In this document: positions 1-6,326 of the stretch, one piece after another | Layout of the letters: the number at the start of each line of letters is the position of its first letter | Numbering within the stretch: position 1 is the first letter of the stretch | Source: an uncultured Kineosporia sp. | GTDB taxonomy: Bacteria; Actinomycetota; Actinomycetes; Actinomycetales; Kineosporiaceae | Assembly: GCA_937859855.1 (NCBI GenBank) | Contig: CALMAR010000508.1 | Location: 5,788-19,716 of the forward strand | DNA length: 13,929 nucleotides | Direction of reading: 5' to 3' | Notes under the pieces: model-generated | Told to the model about the DNA's origin: nothing | What the model saw: the letters and a program-made list of their open reading frames with translations, nothing else | Databases searched by the model: none | Translations under genes and position numbers: made by a program

Positions 1-192
1 CGACTCGACTTTGCCGACAGACCGCTGGGTCTCGACGTCGAAGGGCCGGATGCTCTCGATGTCGTCGCCGAAGAAGTCCACGCGGAACGGCAGCGCGGCG
101 TCGCCGGGGAAGATGTCCAGGATGCCGCCGCGCCGGGTCCACTGCCCGGCCTGTTCGACGGGCTTGTCCGAACGCCGCACGGTGCCGACGTG
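1..192 (-). CDS. mfd: Mfd (transcription-repair coupling factor) fragment, both ends missing
   Basis: Read on the minus strand, this is an uninterrupted 64-codon frame with the motifs GQWTRRGGILDIFP and FRVDFFGDDIESIRPFDVET followed by QRS. This arrangement (RGGILDIFP, then about 10 residues, then an R-x-[DE]-F-F-G-D-[DE]-[IV]-[DE]-S-I-R block ending in T-Q-R-S) is the UvrB-homology module in the N-terminal part of Mfd, the ATP-dependent translocase that removes stalled RNA polymerase and recruits UvrA. UvrB shares the fold but lacks the TQRS ending. The fragment runs off the window at base 1, and on its N-terminal side it stops resembling Mfd near base 192, where a phage gene begins on the other strand. 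A functional mfd cannot exist here. It is most likely a foreign piece joined to the phage sequence by assembly or amplification. I am fairly sure of the family; the source organism is unknown. Confidence 0.75.
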
Positions 193-201
193 GTCAGCTG
201 A
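186..201. other. Junction between Mfd fragment and phage baseplate sequence
   Basis: The minus-strand Mfd-like reading frame loses its family pattern at about base 192, and the first phage codon I recognise is the ATG at 201. There is no intergenic spacer, terminator, tRNA or att-like repeat between them. This is what a chimeric read or contig join looks like, not a prophage boundary. The exact breakpoint cannot be fixed to the base. Confidence 0.55.
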
Positions 202-494
202 TGGCACGTAATGACGACCCCCTCACCAAAGGCGTCCTCGGCCACGGCCGCGACGACTCCTACGCTGGAACACCGCAGCAGGCAACGGCTCTCACCGTCA
301 CCGCGGCCGGGGTCACCTTCGAGCTGGAAGAGATCCCGCTCACCACCTGGGGGCCAGCCCCCTGGCCCCTCGGCTCGTACAGCACACCCGCCGCCGCGAT
401 CGCCGCAGGGTTCTGCCCCCGTCCAGGAGACCAGCTGCTGGCCGTGTTCACCGGCGTCAACCACGAACCCTGGGTCCTGGCCTGGACCAGGTGA
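201..494 (+). CDS. Small phage baseplate-region protein, possibly OB-fold spike-like; 5' end may be lost
   Basis: A 97-residue protein, or longer if its N-terminus was lost at the junction, since the frame stays open upstream to the window edge. It is predicted to be beta-rich. The C-terminal part (PRPGDQLLAVFTGVNHEPWVL) resembles the closing strands of OB-fold spike or gpV-type proteins, which typically read 'G-D-x-V-L-V-x-F-x-G-x-x-x-x-P-V-V-L-G'. Its position directly before the gp25/W gene is where phages with contractile tails often keep the spike protein gpV. The spike assignment is inference from position and a short pattern; there is no trimeric needle region or PAAR-type tip in it. 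Codon use fits the following phage genes. It could equally be an unrelated small virion protein. ATG at 201 is the first ATG in frame and has no clear Shine-Dalgarno, which fits a truncated gene. Confidence 0.6.
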   Translation: MARNDDPLTKGVLGHGRDDSYAGTPQQATALTVTAAGVTFELEEIPLTTWGPAPWPLGSYSTPAAAIAAGFCPRPGDQLLAVFTGVNHEPWVLAWTR

Positions 495-522
495 CCCGCA
501 GATCCGGGACGGGAGGGGTGCG

Positions 523-840
523 ATGACCGACATCCCGCACCTGGCGATCCCGCTCACCCTCGGCCCCGGCGGCCAGCTGGCCGTCAACGAGCAGGACACC
601 CTCGACGACGTCGCGCAGTGCGTGCAGGTGCTGCTGGAGACCACCGCCGGGTCCCGGATCGAGGAACCCTCCTACGGGGTCCCGGACCTCACGTTCCGCA
701 CCTCGCTGACCCTGGCCGACGTCGAGGCCGCGATCGACGAGTGGGAACCCCGCGCCACCGTCGAGCTGGCCGAGATCCCGCACGAGGTGACCGGGAAGGA
801 TGTGGTGGCCATCGTGACCGCCGCAGTGAGCCTGGCATGA
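523..840 (+). CDS. Baseplate wedge protein, gp25/W family
   Basis: A 105-residue protein beginning MTDIPHLAIPLTL, behind a good Shine-Dalgarno (GGGAGGGG, bases 511-518). The gp25/W family is a small wedge component of contractile-tail baseplates, found in T4 (gp25), P2 (W) and contractile injection systems, and it links the sheath end to the wedge. Family features visible here are the hydrophobic 'DDVAQCVQVLLETTAGSR' segment (residues 28-45, like the family's 'I.q.i..il.T..GeR'), then 'EEPSYGVPDL' (like 'm.PdFG..l'), and a following helix of the kind 'I..ai..WEPR'. The WEPRATVELAEIP stretch (residues 72-84) is highly typical. It lies 7 bases before the J gene, consistent with the usual W-J-I order. 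The function is structural and probably needs no separate regulation. Confidence 0.88.
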   Translation: MTDIPHLAIPLTLGPGGQLAVNEQDTLDDVAQCVQVLLETTAGSRIEEPSYGVPDLTFRTSLTLADVEAAIDEWEPRATVELAEIPHEVTGKDVVAIVTAAVSLA

Positions 841-847
841 GGCCGGC

Positions 848-1993
848 ATGAGCACGTTCGTCACTGTCCCGGTCACCACCGACCCCGACGACATCGCCGA
901 CGCCGCCGTCGCCTACCTGCAGTCCCAGATCCCCGGCTGGGAACTGTCCGACGGCCAGCTCGAGGCGTGGCTGATCGAAGCCGTCGCCCGGATGACCTCA
1001 GAGGCGGCGGTCATCGCCGCGCAAGTGCCCGCCGGGATCTTCGCCGCCTTCGGTGCCCGGTTCCTCGGCATCACCCAGCGCGCCGGTGACAAGGCCACCA
1101 CGTCGTCGACCTGGACCGGGGCCAGCACCGCCGGATACACGATCCCGCAGGGCGCGCTGGTCGCGTACCGGACCTCAGGTGACACCGGGGTCCTCTTCGC
1201 CGTCTCCGCTGCCGTCACGGTCCCGGCGGGCGCCTCGTCGGCCGCCGTCCAGCTCGAGGCCACCGACGTCGGCGCCTACGCCAACGCGGTCCCCGCCGGG
1301 ACTGCGCTCGAGCTGGTCGACTCCCTCTCTTACGTCACCGACGTCGCGCTCACTTCAGCGACGGCCGGGGGAGCGGACCCCGAGTCCGATGTCGCTTACC
1401 TGGCCCGGCTGCGGACCGAGTTGCAGCTGCTGACGCCGCGGCCGATCCTGCCCGCTGACTTCGCCGTGCTCGCGACCCGGATCGCCGGAGTCGGCCGGGC
1501 CCTGGCGGTCTCCGGGTACAACCCGGGGGACGGCACGACCAGCAACGAACGGTACGTCGCTGTCGCGCTGGCCACGGCGGCCGGTGCGCCCGTCTCAGGC
1601 GGGGTCGCTTCCGCTGTCCAGGCCTACCTGGACGGCCTGCGTGAAGTGAACTTCGTCGTCGCCACCTTCGACCCCACCTTCACCACCATCAACGTCACAT
1701 ACACCGTGCACGTCCTCACCGGCTACACCGCCAGCACGGTGATCACCGCCGTGACGGCTGCCATCGGGGCGTGGCTGAGCCCAGCGGCGTGGGGTGGCGG
1801 TGACGCGATCCCACCGGCCTGGGACGCCGGGCAGAACGTGGTGCGCCGGCTTCAGCTGGCCACCGTCATCGCGGCCGTCCCGGGCGTGGACTACATCGGG
1901 TCCCTGACCATCAACGGCGGCACCGGCGACGTCGTCATGGGCGGGCTCGCGCCGCTGCCCACCCCGGGCACCATCACCGGCACCGCCATCTAG
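848..1993 (+). CDS. Baseplate J-like protein
   Basis: A 381-residue protein of the baseplate J family (P2 gpJ, Mu gp47, T4 gp6-like), which forms the baseplate wedge ring around the tail hub. The N-terminal helical part (residues about 10-75) is followed by the family's beta-rich middle: a 'YTIPQGALVAYRTSGDTGVLF' type segment, then an 'AVTVPAGASSAAVQLEATDVGAYANAVPAGT'-like stretch spanning residues about 120-150. The diagnostic 'GGADPESDVAYLARL' block is at residues 174-188; it corresponds to the family's 'GG.d.Esde.yr.Rl', followed by 'T..DF...a..v.GV'. The C-terminus is a repeated beta/alpha module ending in a loop on nascent-position geometry ('VPGVDYIGSLTINGGTGDV'). It follows gp25 with a 7-base gap and a weak Shine-Dalgarno, so translation is probably coupled. 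It has a normal length for actinophage J proteins. The family assignment is firm. Confidence 0.93.
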   Translation: MSTFVTVPVTTDPDDIADAAVAYLQSQIPGWELSDGQLEAWLIEAVARMTSEAAVIAAQVPAGIFAAFGARFLGITQRAGDKATTSSTWTGASTAGYTIPQGALVAYRTSGDTGVLFAVSAAVTVPAGASSAAVQLEATDVGAYANAVPAGTALELVDSLSYVTDVALTSATAGGADPESDVAYLARLRTELQLLTPRPILPADFAVLATRIAGVGRALAVSGYNPGDGTTSNERYVAVALATAAGAPVSGGVASAVQAYLDGLREVNFVVATFDPTFTTINVTYTVHVLTGYTASTVITAVTAAIGAWLSPAAWGGGDAIPPAWDAGQNVVRRLQLATVIAAVPGVDYIGSLTINGGTGDVVMGGLAPLPTPGTITGTAI

Positions 1994-2004
1994 GAAGGGG
2001 ACCC

Positions 2005-2550
2005 GTGTCTGACAACGTCTCGGTGACACCAGGTGCCGGCGCGGTCTTCGCCACTGACGAGATCGGCGGCGTGCACTGGCAGCGCGTGAAACTGACGTAC
2101 GGCGCGGACGGTTCAGCAACCGATGTGTCGGCGACGCCCGGGTCGTGGCTGCCGGTGGCGGTGTTGAACTCGGACACCCCTGGCGCGCTCCTGGATGCCT
2201 CAGCCGTGCACACGGTCAGCGGGGTCGGCTGGGACTGGCGGTCCCTGGCCAAAGGCGGCACGTTCCTCATCGACGTGACCGCAGCGTCGGGAACGGGACA
2301 GTCGCTGGTCGTGAAAGTGCAGCAGTCACTCGACGGCGCCACCTGGTACGACCTGGACCCGACGAACGCCGCAACCGGCGCCATCTCCACCCCCGGCCAG
2401 CGGGTCCTGCGGATCTACCCAGGCCTCCCGAACGCCGCGAACGCCACATGCAACAACCTGCTCACCTATCACACCCGGCTGGCCTGGACGATCACCGGTA
2501 CATCACCCTCGTTCACCTTCTCCACGGTCTGCGTTCCCGCCTACACGTGA
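2005..2550 (+). CDS. Phage virion structural protein, beta-sandwich type
   Basis: A 181-residue protein starting at GTG 2005, 11 bases after the J stop codon, behind GGAAGGGG (1993-2000). The N-terminal stretch 'ATDEIGGVHWQRVKLTYG' (residues 16-33) is a recurring pattern in small phage and prophage virion proteins ('...A.d.i..v..qrvki..G.dG.a.dv'). The rest is predicted to be beta-rich, with a segment 'SLVVKVQQSLDGATWYDLD' (residues about 93-111) resembling carbohydrate- or virion-decoration sandwich domains. It has no transmembrane helix or signal peptide. Its place between J and I suggests a baseplate or fibre-associated role. The exact role is not recognisable, and 'structural protein' is as far as the sequence supports. 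Confidence 0.75.
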   Translation: MSDNVSVTPGAGAVFATDEIGGVHWQRVKLTYGADGSATDVSATPGSWLPVAVLNSDTPGALLDASAVHTVSGVGWDWRSLAKGGTFLIDVTAASGTGQSLVVKVQQSLDGATWYDLDPTNAATGAISTPGQRVLRIYPGLPNAANATCNNLLTYHTRLAWTITGTSPSFTFSTVCVPAYT

Positions 2551-2569
2551 CCCGCCCGGTGACCCTCCG

Positions 2570-3235
2570 ATGACGCTGCCGCTGCTGCCGGGCACCGCCA
2601 GCCGCGACCCCTCCATCCGCCCGGCCGTGTCACCGCTCGCCGAGGAGCTGTACGCGGCGCTGGGCGCGAACACCCTGGGCGACGACTTCCGCTGGCTGCT
2701 GCTGTTCTACTGCCAGGCGCTGACCCTGAACCTGCAGGAAGTGCACGACCTCGCCGCCGACACGGACCAATATCCGGGGTGGTCGGCCCTCCTGGACGTC
2801 AGCCGCGCCCCAGCTAAGGCGCTGCCCTACCTGGCCCAGTTCGTCGGCGCGGATGTCCTCCCCGGCCTGGATGACGCCTCGCAGCGGCTGCGGATCGCTG
2901 AAGCCCAAGGCTGGCGGCGCGGGACGCCCGCCTCAATCCGGGCCGCCGCGCAGCAGTGGCTGACCGGGGCCCGGCACATCTTCATGACCGAACGGCAGGA
3001 CGGTTCGGCGTACCGGCTGCGGCTGGCGTTCTACGCCACCGAAGTGGCCGACCAGGACCAGCTCACCCGCGCGGTCCAGGCCGCCGTCCCAGCCGGGATC
3101 CTGCTCACCGTCACGATCCTGCCCGGCTGGACCTACGCCGACCTGCAGGCCGCTTACGCCGGCAAGACCTACGCCGACCTGCAGGCCGACTATGCCGGGC
3201 AGTCCTACGCCTACCTCGGATCGATCCTCTCGTGA
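2570..3235 (+). CDS. Tail protein I (gpI-like baseplate/tail-tip protein)
   Basis: A 221-residue protein of the phage tail protein I family, which sits at the outer edge of the baseplate and anchors tail fibres in P2-like phages. Key patterns are 'LPYLAQFVGADVLPGLDD' (residues 85-102; family 'lpwLA..lG...') and 'QRLRIAEAQGWRRGTPASIR' (residues 105-124; family 'RR.i..A...hr.kGT...i..a'). A predicted beta-strand region around residues 140-185 follows. The C-terminus ends in an almost exact tandem repeat, T-Y-A-D-L-Q-A-x-Y-A-G-x twice, then a degenerate third copy S-Y-A-Y-L-G. Such short repeats are known at the end of some phage tail-tip proteins and may form a connector to the next fibre protein; that is inference. 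Start is ATG 2570, 19 bases after the preceding stop, with only a weak Shine-Dalgarno. Confidence 0.85.
   Translation: MTLPLLPGTASRDPSIRPAVSPLAEELYAALGANTLGDDFRWLLLFYCQALTLNLQEVHDLAADTDQYPGWSALLDVSRAPAKALPYLAQFVGADVLPGLDDASQRLRIAEAQGWRRGTPASIRAAAQQWLTGARHIFMTERQDGSAYRLRLAFYATEVADQDQLTRAVQAAVPAGILLTVTILPGWTYADLQAAYAGKTYADLQADYAGQSYAYLGSILS
3131..3220 (+). repeat. 36-bp tandem repeat, 2.5 copies, in the 3' end of the tail protein I gene
   Basis: Unit 1 is at 3131-3166 and unit 2 at 3167-3202. Both are 36 bases and begin ACCTACGCCGACCTGCAGGC; they differ at a handful of positions. A shortened third copy (3203-3220) begins TCCTACGCCTACCT. The period is a multiple of three, so each unit encodes a 12-residue peptide T-Y-A-D-L-Q-A-x-Y-A-G-x. 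The near-identity at DNA level suggests a recent duplication. Confidence 0.9.
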
Positions 3236-3262
3236 CCATCCCGTGACCGGCTGGAGTGCGCA

Positions 3263-3544
3263 ATGAGCCAGACCCTGACCCGCACCGGGATGGTTGTTCC
3301 GTCGGCCGATGCCTCCGACTGGGTCATGCCGCCAGCCGACATTCGGGCCGTTGGCCTCTGGGTTGAAGTAAATGGGGTCATGTTCAAGCAGGACCTGCTC
3401 GCCGCCCGGCCAGCCGCCGGGAAGCAGGGCCGCCTGTTCTTCCCGTCCGACAAGCCAGGCCGGGCCGACTACGACAACGGCACCACCTGGGTGACAGTCG
3501 CCGGTGACGACCCGCTGATCGCCGCGATGATGGGGGTCTACTGA
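3263..3544 (+). CDS. Small phage virion protein (fibre/attachment-type)
   Basis: A 93-residue protein starting at ATG 3263, behind GGAG (3252-3255). The segment 'GRLFFPSDKPGRADYDNG' (residues 56-73) followed by TTWVTV matches a pattern common in phage tail-fibre and decoration proteins ('GrlyfatDtg.lyyDnGt.W..v'), where it forms a beta-hairpin motif. It has no signal peptide or membrane segment. It is the first of three short beta-rich genes between tail protein I and the lysins, where contractile phages normally encode fibres. The family resemblance is motif-level only and the function is not determined. Confidence 0.7.
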   Translation: MSQTLTRTGMVVPSADASDWVMPPADIRAVGLWVEVNGVMFKQDLLAARPAAGKQGRLFFPSDKPGRADYDNGTTWVTVAGDDPLIAAMMGVY

Positions 3545-3545
3545 C

Positions 3546-3842
3546 ATGCTCACGCCGTCCGTGCTCTACCGGAACACGCTGCCCTCGGCGGCCGCGGACC
3601 TGTTCACCTCGCCCGGGATCACCGTGGTCCGGAACATCCTGATCACCAGCAAGGTCACCGCCCCGCGCTCTGTCACCCTGCTCCTGGACGGCGTCGAGAT
3701 CCTCTACCAGGTCACCCTCGACGGTAAGGGCATCATCGCGCTCGACATCAACCAGGTCCTCCCCAACGGGGCGAAGATCCGCGGCAACGCCGACGCGGCC
3801 AGCGCGGTCAACGCGCACATCAGCGGCACGGTCCTGTCGTGA
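3546..3842 (+). CDS. Small phage virion protein, beta-sandwich
   Basis: A 98-residue protein whose ATG sits one base after the preceding stop codon. The pattern 'LFTSPGITVVRNILITSKV' (residues 20-38), then 'VTLLLDGVEILYQVTLDGKG' and a closing 'GNADAASAVNAHISGTVLS', is that of a widespread small phage protein, usually read as '...LYTAP.g..avv.nI.itN.......v.l.ldG...l....i.ag....l...qvL..Gd.I.g.AsaA..vnvhiSG'. These are jelly-roll-like virion decoration or fibre-adapter proteins; no precise biochemical role is known to me. The stop codon overlaps the start of the next gene by 4 bases, so translation is probably coupled. Confidence 0.75.
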   Translation: MLTPSVLYRNTLPSAAADLFTSPGITVVRNILITSKVTAPRSVTLLLDGVEILYQVTLDGKGIIALDINQVLPNGAKIRGNADAASAVNAHISGTVLS

Positions 3843-4288
3843 GCCTCAGCCGCCTCGCCGGGGGAGGCGCCCGCCTGATCGGCAAGGCCGGGGTGCCGAG
3901 CCAGTCCCTGTACCCGCCGGTCAGTGTCGCCCCGGGATCCAGCGCTGGCGCGTTCGGCTCCTGGGTGGAAGTGGTCTCATCGGTGGCCGCTGAGCAGATC
4001 CTGCTGCAGGTCTCCGTCTTCGAACTCGGCAGCATCTACGACCTGCTGTATCTGCGGCTCGGCGCGGGTGCGTCCGGCTCGGAAGTCGTGATCGGCACCG
4101 CGGTGGGCGGGGAGCCAGCATCCGCGACCGGATCCAACTACGCCGCCGCCAGCTTCCAGATCCCGCCGCGGATCGCCGCCGGGGACCGGCTGTCCGTCTC
4201 GATGGCCGCAGCCGCCTCCGGGCCCAGCGCACACACCCTCCAAGCAGTCGTCACCTACGCCAGCCTCGCCAACCTGGAAGGCGCCTAA
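3839..4288 (+). CDS. Phage virion protein of unknown role, beta-rich
   Basis: A 149-residue protein from GTG 3839, overlapping the preceding stop (GTGA). It looks beta-rich with regularly spaced small-residue stretches: 'AGAFGSWVEVVSSVAAEQILLQVSVFE', split over residues 37-63, then 'PPRIAAGDRLSVSMAA' (residues 108-123) and 'HTLQAVVTYASL'. The pattern '...G.W.ev..sta.....l.v.v.........d..vdlg.Ga.G.E.vi........a' is familiar from small actinophage and prophage structural proteins encoded beside baseplate genes. The signature 'RIAAGDRLSVSMAA' resembles the 'ri.aGtrlsvR.qa' strand of those proteins. It has no signal peptide. Its stop codon TAA overlaps the lysin start (TAATG). Confidence 0.72.
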   Translation: MSLSRLAGGGARLIGKAGVPSQSLYPPVSVAPGSSAGAFGSWVEVVSSVAAEQILLQVSVFELGSIYDLLYLRLGAGASGSEVVIGTAVGGEPASATGSNYAAASFQIPPRIAAGDRLSVSMAAAASGPSAHTLQAVVTYASLANLEGA

Positions 4289-5031
4289 TGCTGATCCCGA
4301 AACCAGACATTCCCGGCCGCGGGGCCTGGACCACGGCCGGGGGGCTTCTGCCGGCCACTCCTGGGCACACGAGCCGAGCGGGCTACTACCGGCTGAACAC
4401 CGCGCCCGAAGAAATGATCGGCCGGCGTGGCAGCCTGCCGGGCGCGACCTATACGGAACTGGCTGTGCATCTGGGGGTGAAGGCGATCCAGGCCGCGCTC
4501 AAGTCCGGTACGCAGGATGGGTTGCTGGGCCCGCAGACGGCGGCCGCGATCAAGGCCTTTCAGCGGGCGCACCAGTTGACCCCTGACGGTGTCGCTGGCC
4601 CCATGACGGCCCGGGCATTGTTCACGCCCGCTCTGGTGGCGGCAGCCGCCCGGCACGGCGTGCCCCTGGGAATCCTGGGCGGACTCTGCACGTACGAGTC
4701 GGGCCTGGATCCAGCCGCCGTCGGTGTCGCGAACGGCGTCGATACGGGTCTGGCTCAGATCAACCTCGGCGCGCATGCGGTCACGCCGCAGCAGGCGTGT
4801 GACGTGCTGTTCGCCGCCGAGTTCGCGGCGAAAGAGCTTGCGGCTGTTCATGAACGGTGGGCCGGGCGGACGAAGGCCGATCCGTGGGCGATCGCGATCG
4901 CGAACCACAACTCGCCGAAATCCGCTGCCCAGTGGGCTACCAGCGGCAGCCCGCCGTTCTCGCAGTCCCGCCAGGACCAGGGATTCCCGCAAATCGCGGA
5001 GTACGTCGACCACGTCAGGAGCGCATGGTGA
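4288..5031 (+). CDS. Phage lysin: peptidoglycan-binding domain plus lysozyme-like (transglycosylase) domain
   Basis: A 247-residue muralytic enzyme. Residues about 60-112 form a peptidoglycan-binding type 1 domain ('VKAIQAALKSG', 'GLLGPQTAAAIKAFQRAHQL', 'TPDGVAGPMTARAL'). Residues about 115-247 form a lysozyme/SLT-like catalytic domain: 'LGGLCTYESGLDP' (E137 is the expected catalytic glutamate), 'DTGLAQIN' (residues 152-159), 'AAEFAAKELAAVHERW', 'PWAIAIANHNSP' and a C-terminal 'FPQIAEYVDHVRSAW'. It would cut the glycan backbone of the host wall from outside during entry or from inside at lysis. It has no signal peptide, so a holin is needed for release. Its ATG overlaps the upstream stop (TAATG), and the next gene overlaps its end. 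The N-terminal 40 residues (many Gly, Pro and Thr) are unassigned. It could be virion-associated instead of an endolysin, since it adjoins tail genes. Confidence 0.85.
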   Translation: MLIPKPDIPGRGAWTTAGGLLPATPGHTSRAGYYRLNTAPEEMIGRRGSLPGATYTELAVHLGVKAIQAALKSGTQDGLLGPQTAAAIKAFQRAHQLTPDGVAGPMTARALFTPALVAAAARHGVPLGILGGLCTYESGLDPAAVGVANGVDTGLAQINLGAHAVTPQQACDVLFAAEFAAKELAAVHERWAGRTKADPWAIAIANHNSPKSAAQWATSGSPPFSQSRQDQGFPQIAEYVDHVRSAW

Positions 5032-5207
5032 CCGAAGCCGAGTTCCAGGAGCACGATCCAGCTACCGACGCGCCACTGGTCCCGATGAACCTGGCCCCGG
5101 AGCCGGAGGGCTACAGCGAACCCGAGGACGCCGGGGAGGGAGGCGACGCCGAAGAAGTCGTCGCTGACCAGTCCGGCGACCCGATCGGCGGTGCCGACGG
5201 TGAATAG
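5025..5207 (+). CDS. Small acidic hypothetical protein between two lysins
   Basis: A 60-residue protein whose ATG (5025) lies inside the end of the upstream lysin gene (stop 5029-5031); its end overlaps the start of the M15 peptidase gene. It is extremely acidic and low in complexity after residue 25 (many Glu, Asp, Gly; 'EPEGYSEPEDAGEGGDAEE'), with no membrane segment or cysteine. It is probably disordered. The double overlap with confirmed genes suggests that it is really translated. The longer frame upstream (from 4857) is only the shadow of the lysin. No function is recognisable. Confidence 0.6.
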   Translation: MVTEAEFQEHDPATDAPLVPMNLAPEPEGYSEPEDAGEGGDAEEVVADQSGDPIGGADGE

Positions 5208-5763
5208 CCAGGACCGGGAAGCGATCGTCATCCTCACCGCGCTCGGCTGGCGGATCCGCTCCACAGGCGAGTACCGGCAGGCCGTGAAGCATTTCCAGCA
5301 GGCGTGCCTGATCGGCGCCCCCCTGGTTGTGGACGGGGTGGCCGGGCCGAAGACGATCGCGCAGCTGCGTGACTGCAACCGGCGCCGGAAAGCCGGGCAG
5401 CCCACCGCCTCAGCGCATTTCAGCTTCACCGAATTCCGGTGCAAGTGCGGCGGCAAGTACTCCAGTTGCGCCCGGATCTGGATCACCCGTGCGACCGTGC
5501 AGCTGGCGGAGGAGTACCGGCGCGACCTGGGCCGCGGGTTCGGGATCGTGTCCGGCTGCCGCTGTCCCGGCCACAACAAGGCTGTTCGTGGCGCCACCCG
5601 GAGCCAGCACATGGCCGGCAAGGCGCTGGACTTCCCGCCAGCGGAGTCCGTGAAGTGGTTCGAGTCGCACGGCCTGCACAAAGGCGGGATCGGGGCCAAC
5701 CCGGCGCGGCTGGTCCGTCACGCCGACACCGGCCCCAAGCGGGGCTGGTCCTACTCCACGTGA
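5191..5763 (+). CDS. Phage endolysin, peptidoglycan-binding plus M15-type D-Ala-D-Ala peptidase
   Basis: A 190-residue protein. Residues about 10-60 look like a shortened peptidoglycan-binding repeat ('ALGWRIRSTGEYRQAVKHFQ', 'VVDGVAGPKTIAQLR'). Residues about 75-190 are an M15 zinc peptidase related to the Peptidase_M15 phage endolysins: 'FSFTEFRCKCGGKY' (residues 77-90), 'SGCRCPGHNKAVRGATRSQH' (residues 121-140) with H140 and D147 (S-x-H-x-x-G-x-A-x-D) as zinc ligands, and 'RHADTGPKRGW' (residues 176-186) with H177 as the third ligand. It should cleave peptide cross-links of the host wall. Starts at GTG 5191 or GTG 5200 are both possible and neither has a strong Shine-Dalgarno; I kept the longer one. 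Two lysins with different cut sites lie 159 bases apart. Confidence 0.88.
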   Translation: MPTVNSQDREAIVILTALGWRIRSTGEYRQAVKHFQQACLIGAPLVVDGVAGPKTIAQLRDCNRRRKAGQPTASAHFSFTEFRCKCGGKYSSCARIWITRATVQLAEEYRRDLGRGFGIVSGCRCPGHNKAVRGATRSQHMAGKALDFPPAESVKWFESHGLHKGGIGANPARLVRHADTGPKRGWSYST

Positions 5764-5776
5764 GAGCGCTGAATTC

Positions 5777-6151
5777 TTGACCGTCGCTGCTGCGTTCCGC
5801 GCGGTCGAGGATCTCACGTCTGGCCCGACTGGCGGGTTCACGCTGTGGAACCTGATCCAGTTTGGTGTCATCGGCTTGGTTCTGATCTGCCTGGCCGCCC
5901 GGAAATGGATCGTTCCAGAGTGGGTGCTGAAAGCGTCGGAGGAGCGGCAGACCGCTGACCTGGCGGCGAAAGACCGGGAGATCGAAACCCTCAAAGCGCA
6001 GGTAGAGAAGCTGCAGACCGTCCTGCAGGACCAGGTGATCCCAGCGCTGACGCGGGCAACTGAAGTGGCCGCGACCTACAACGAGGAACTGGCTCGCCGC
6101 CGCTTCACGCAGTCGATCCGTGACTCCTCGCGTGATCCCGAGCGGCCGTGA
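5777..6151 (+). CDS. Membrane protein with one transmembrane helix and coiled coil (lysis-module accessory)
   Basis: A 124-residue protein starting at TTG 5777, the only reasonable start before the conserved-looking region. Residues about 23-43 ('WNLIQFGVIGLVLICLAARK') form a single transmembrane helix. Residues about 55-100 form a strong coiled coil ('DREIETLKAQVEKLQTVLQD') facing the cytoplasm. Small proteins of this architecture directly follow endolysins in many actinophages and are usually annotated only as membrane protein or as holin-accessory; whether it makes pores is unknown. A charged tail follows the coiled coil. The next gene begins within about 15 bases of its stop. A non-ATG start in a multi-gene cassette is not unusual here. 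Confidence 0.65.
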   Translation: MTVAAAFRAVEDLTSGPTGGFTLWNLIQFGVIGLVLICLAARKWIVPEWVLKASEERQTADLAAKDREIETLKAQVEKLQTVLQDQVIPALTRATEVAATYNEELARRRFTQSIRDSSRDPERP

Positions 6152-6164
6152 CCGGGGGCCGGAT

Positions 6165-6326
6165 GTGACGGATGTCGACGAATTGAGCGCGCGGACAGAC
6201 GACCTGGTGGCGCAGGCCACGAAGGTCTCGGGTGAGGCGGAACGGCAGGCCGATGCGCTGGACGCCAGTCTGGCGGATCTCCGCGCGGAACTGTGGGGAG
6301 GAGGGGGCGGCTGGGATGGGTGGTGA
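6165..6326 (+). CDS. Small coiled-coil hypothetical protein
   Basis: A 53-residue protein from GTG 6165, with GGGGGCC about 6 bases upstream. A longer GTG at 6120 would overlap the preceding gene and has no ribosome site. Residues 5-44 are a continuous amphipathic helix ('LVAQATKVSGEAERQADALD') and the C-terminus is a Gly/Trp tail (WGGGGGWDGW). The gene's end overlaps the start of the next gene. No family recognised. The position between two coiled-coil membrane proteins hints at a partner role, which is inference only. Confidence 0.5.
   Translation: MTDVDELSARTDDLVAQATKVSGEAERQADALDASLADLRAELWGGGGGWDGW

Noticed and set aside
2933..3553. Minus-strand open frame of 206 codons opposite tail protein I and its neighbour
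   Set aside because: Its GLQVGVGLAG-like repeats are only the reverse reading of the 36-bp tandem repeat.
4285..5013. Long minus-strand open frame (242 codons) opposite the first lysin
   Set aside because: Antisense shadow of a well-supported lysin gene in high-GC DNA; Arg/Pro/Gly-rich product without any family pattern.
4848..5699. Long minus-strand open frame (283 codons) opposite the M15 lysin
   Set aside because: The plus strand carries clear catalytic motifs; the antisense product has none and crosses three real genes.
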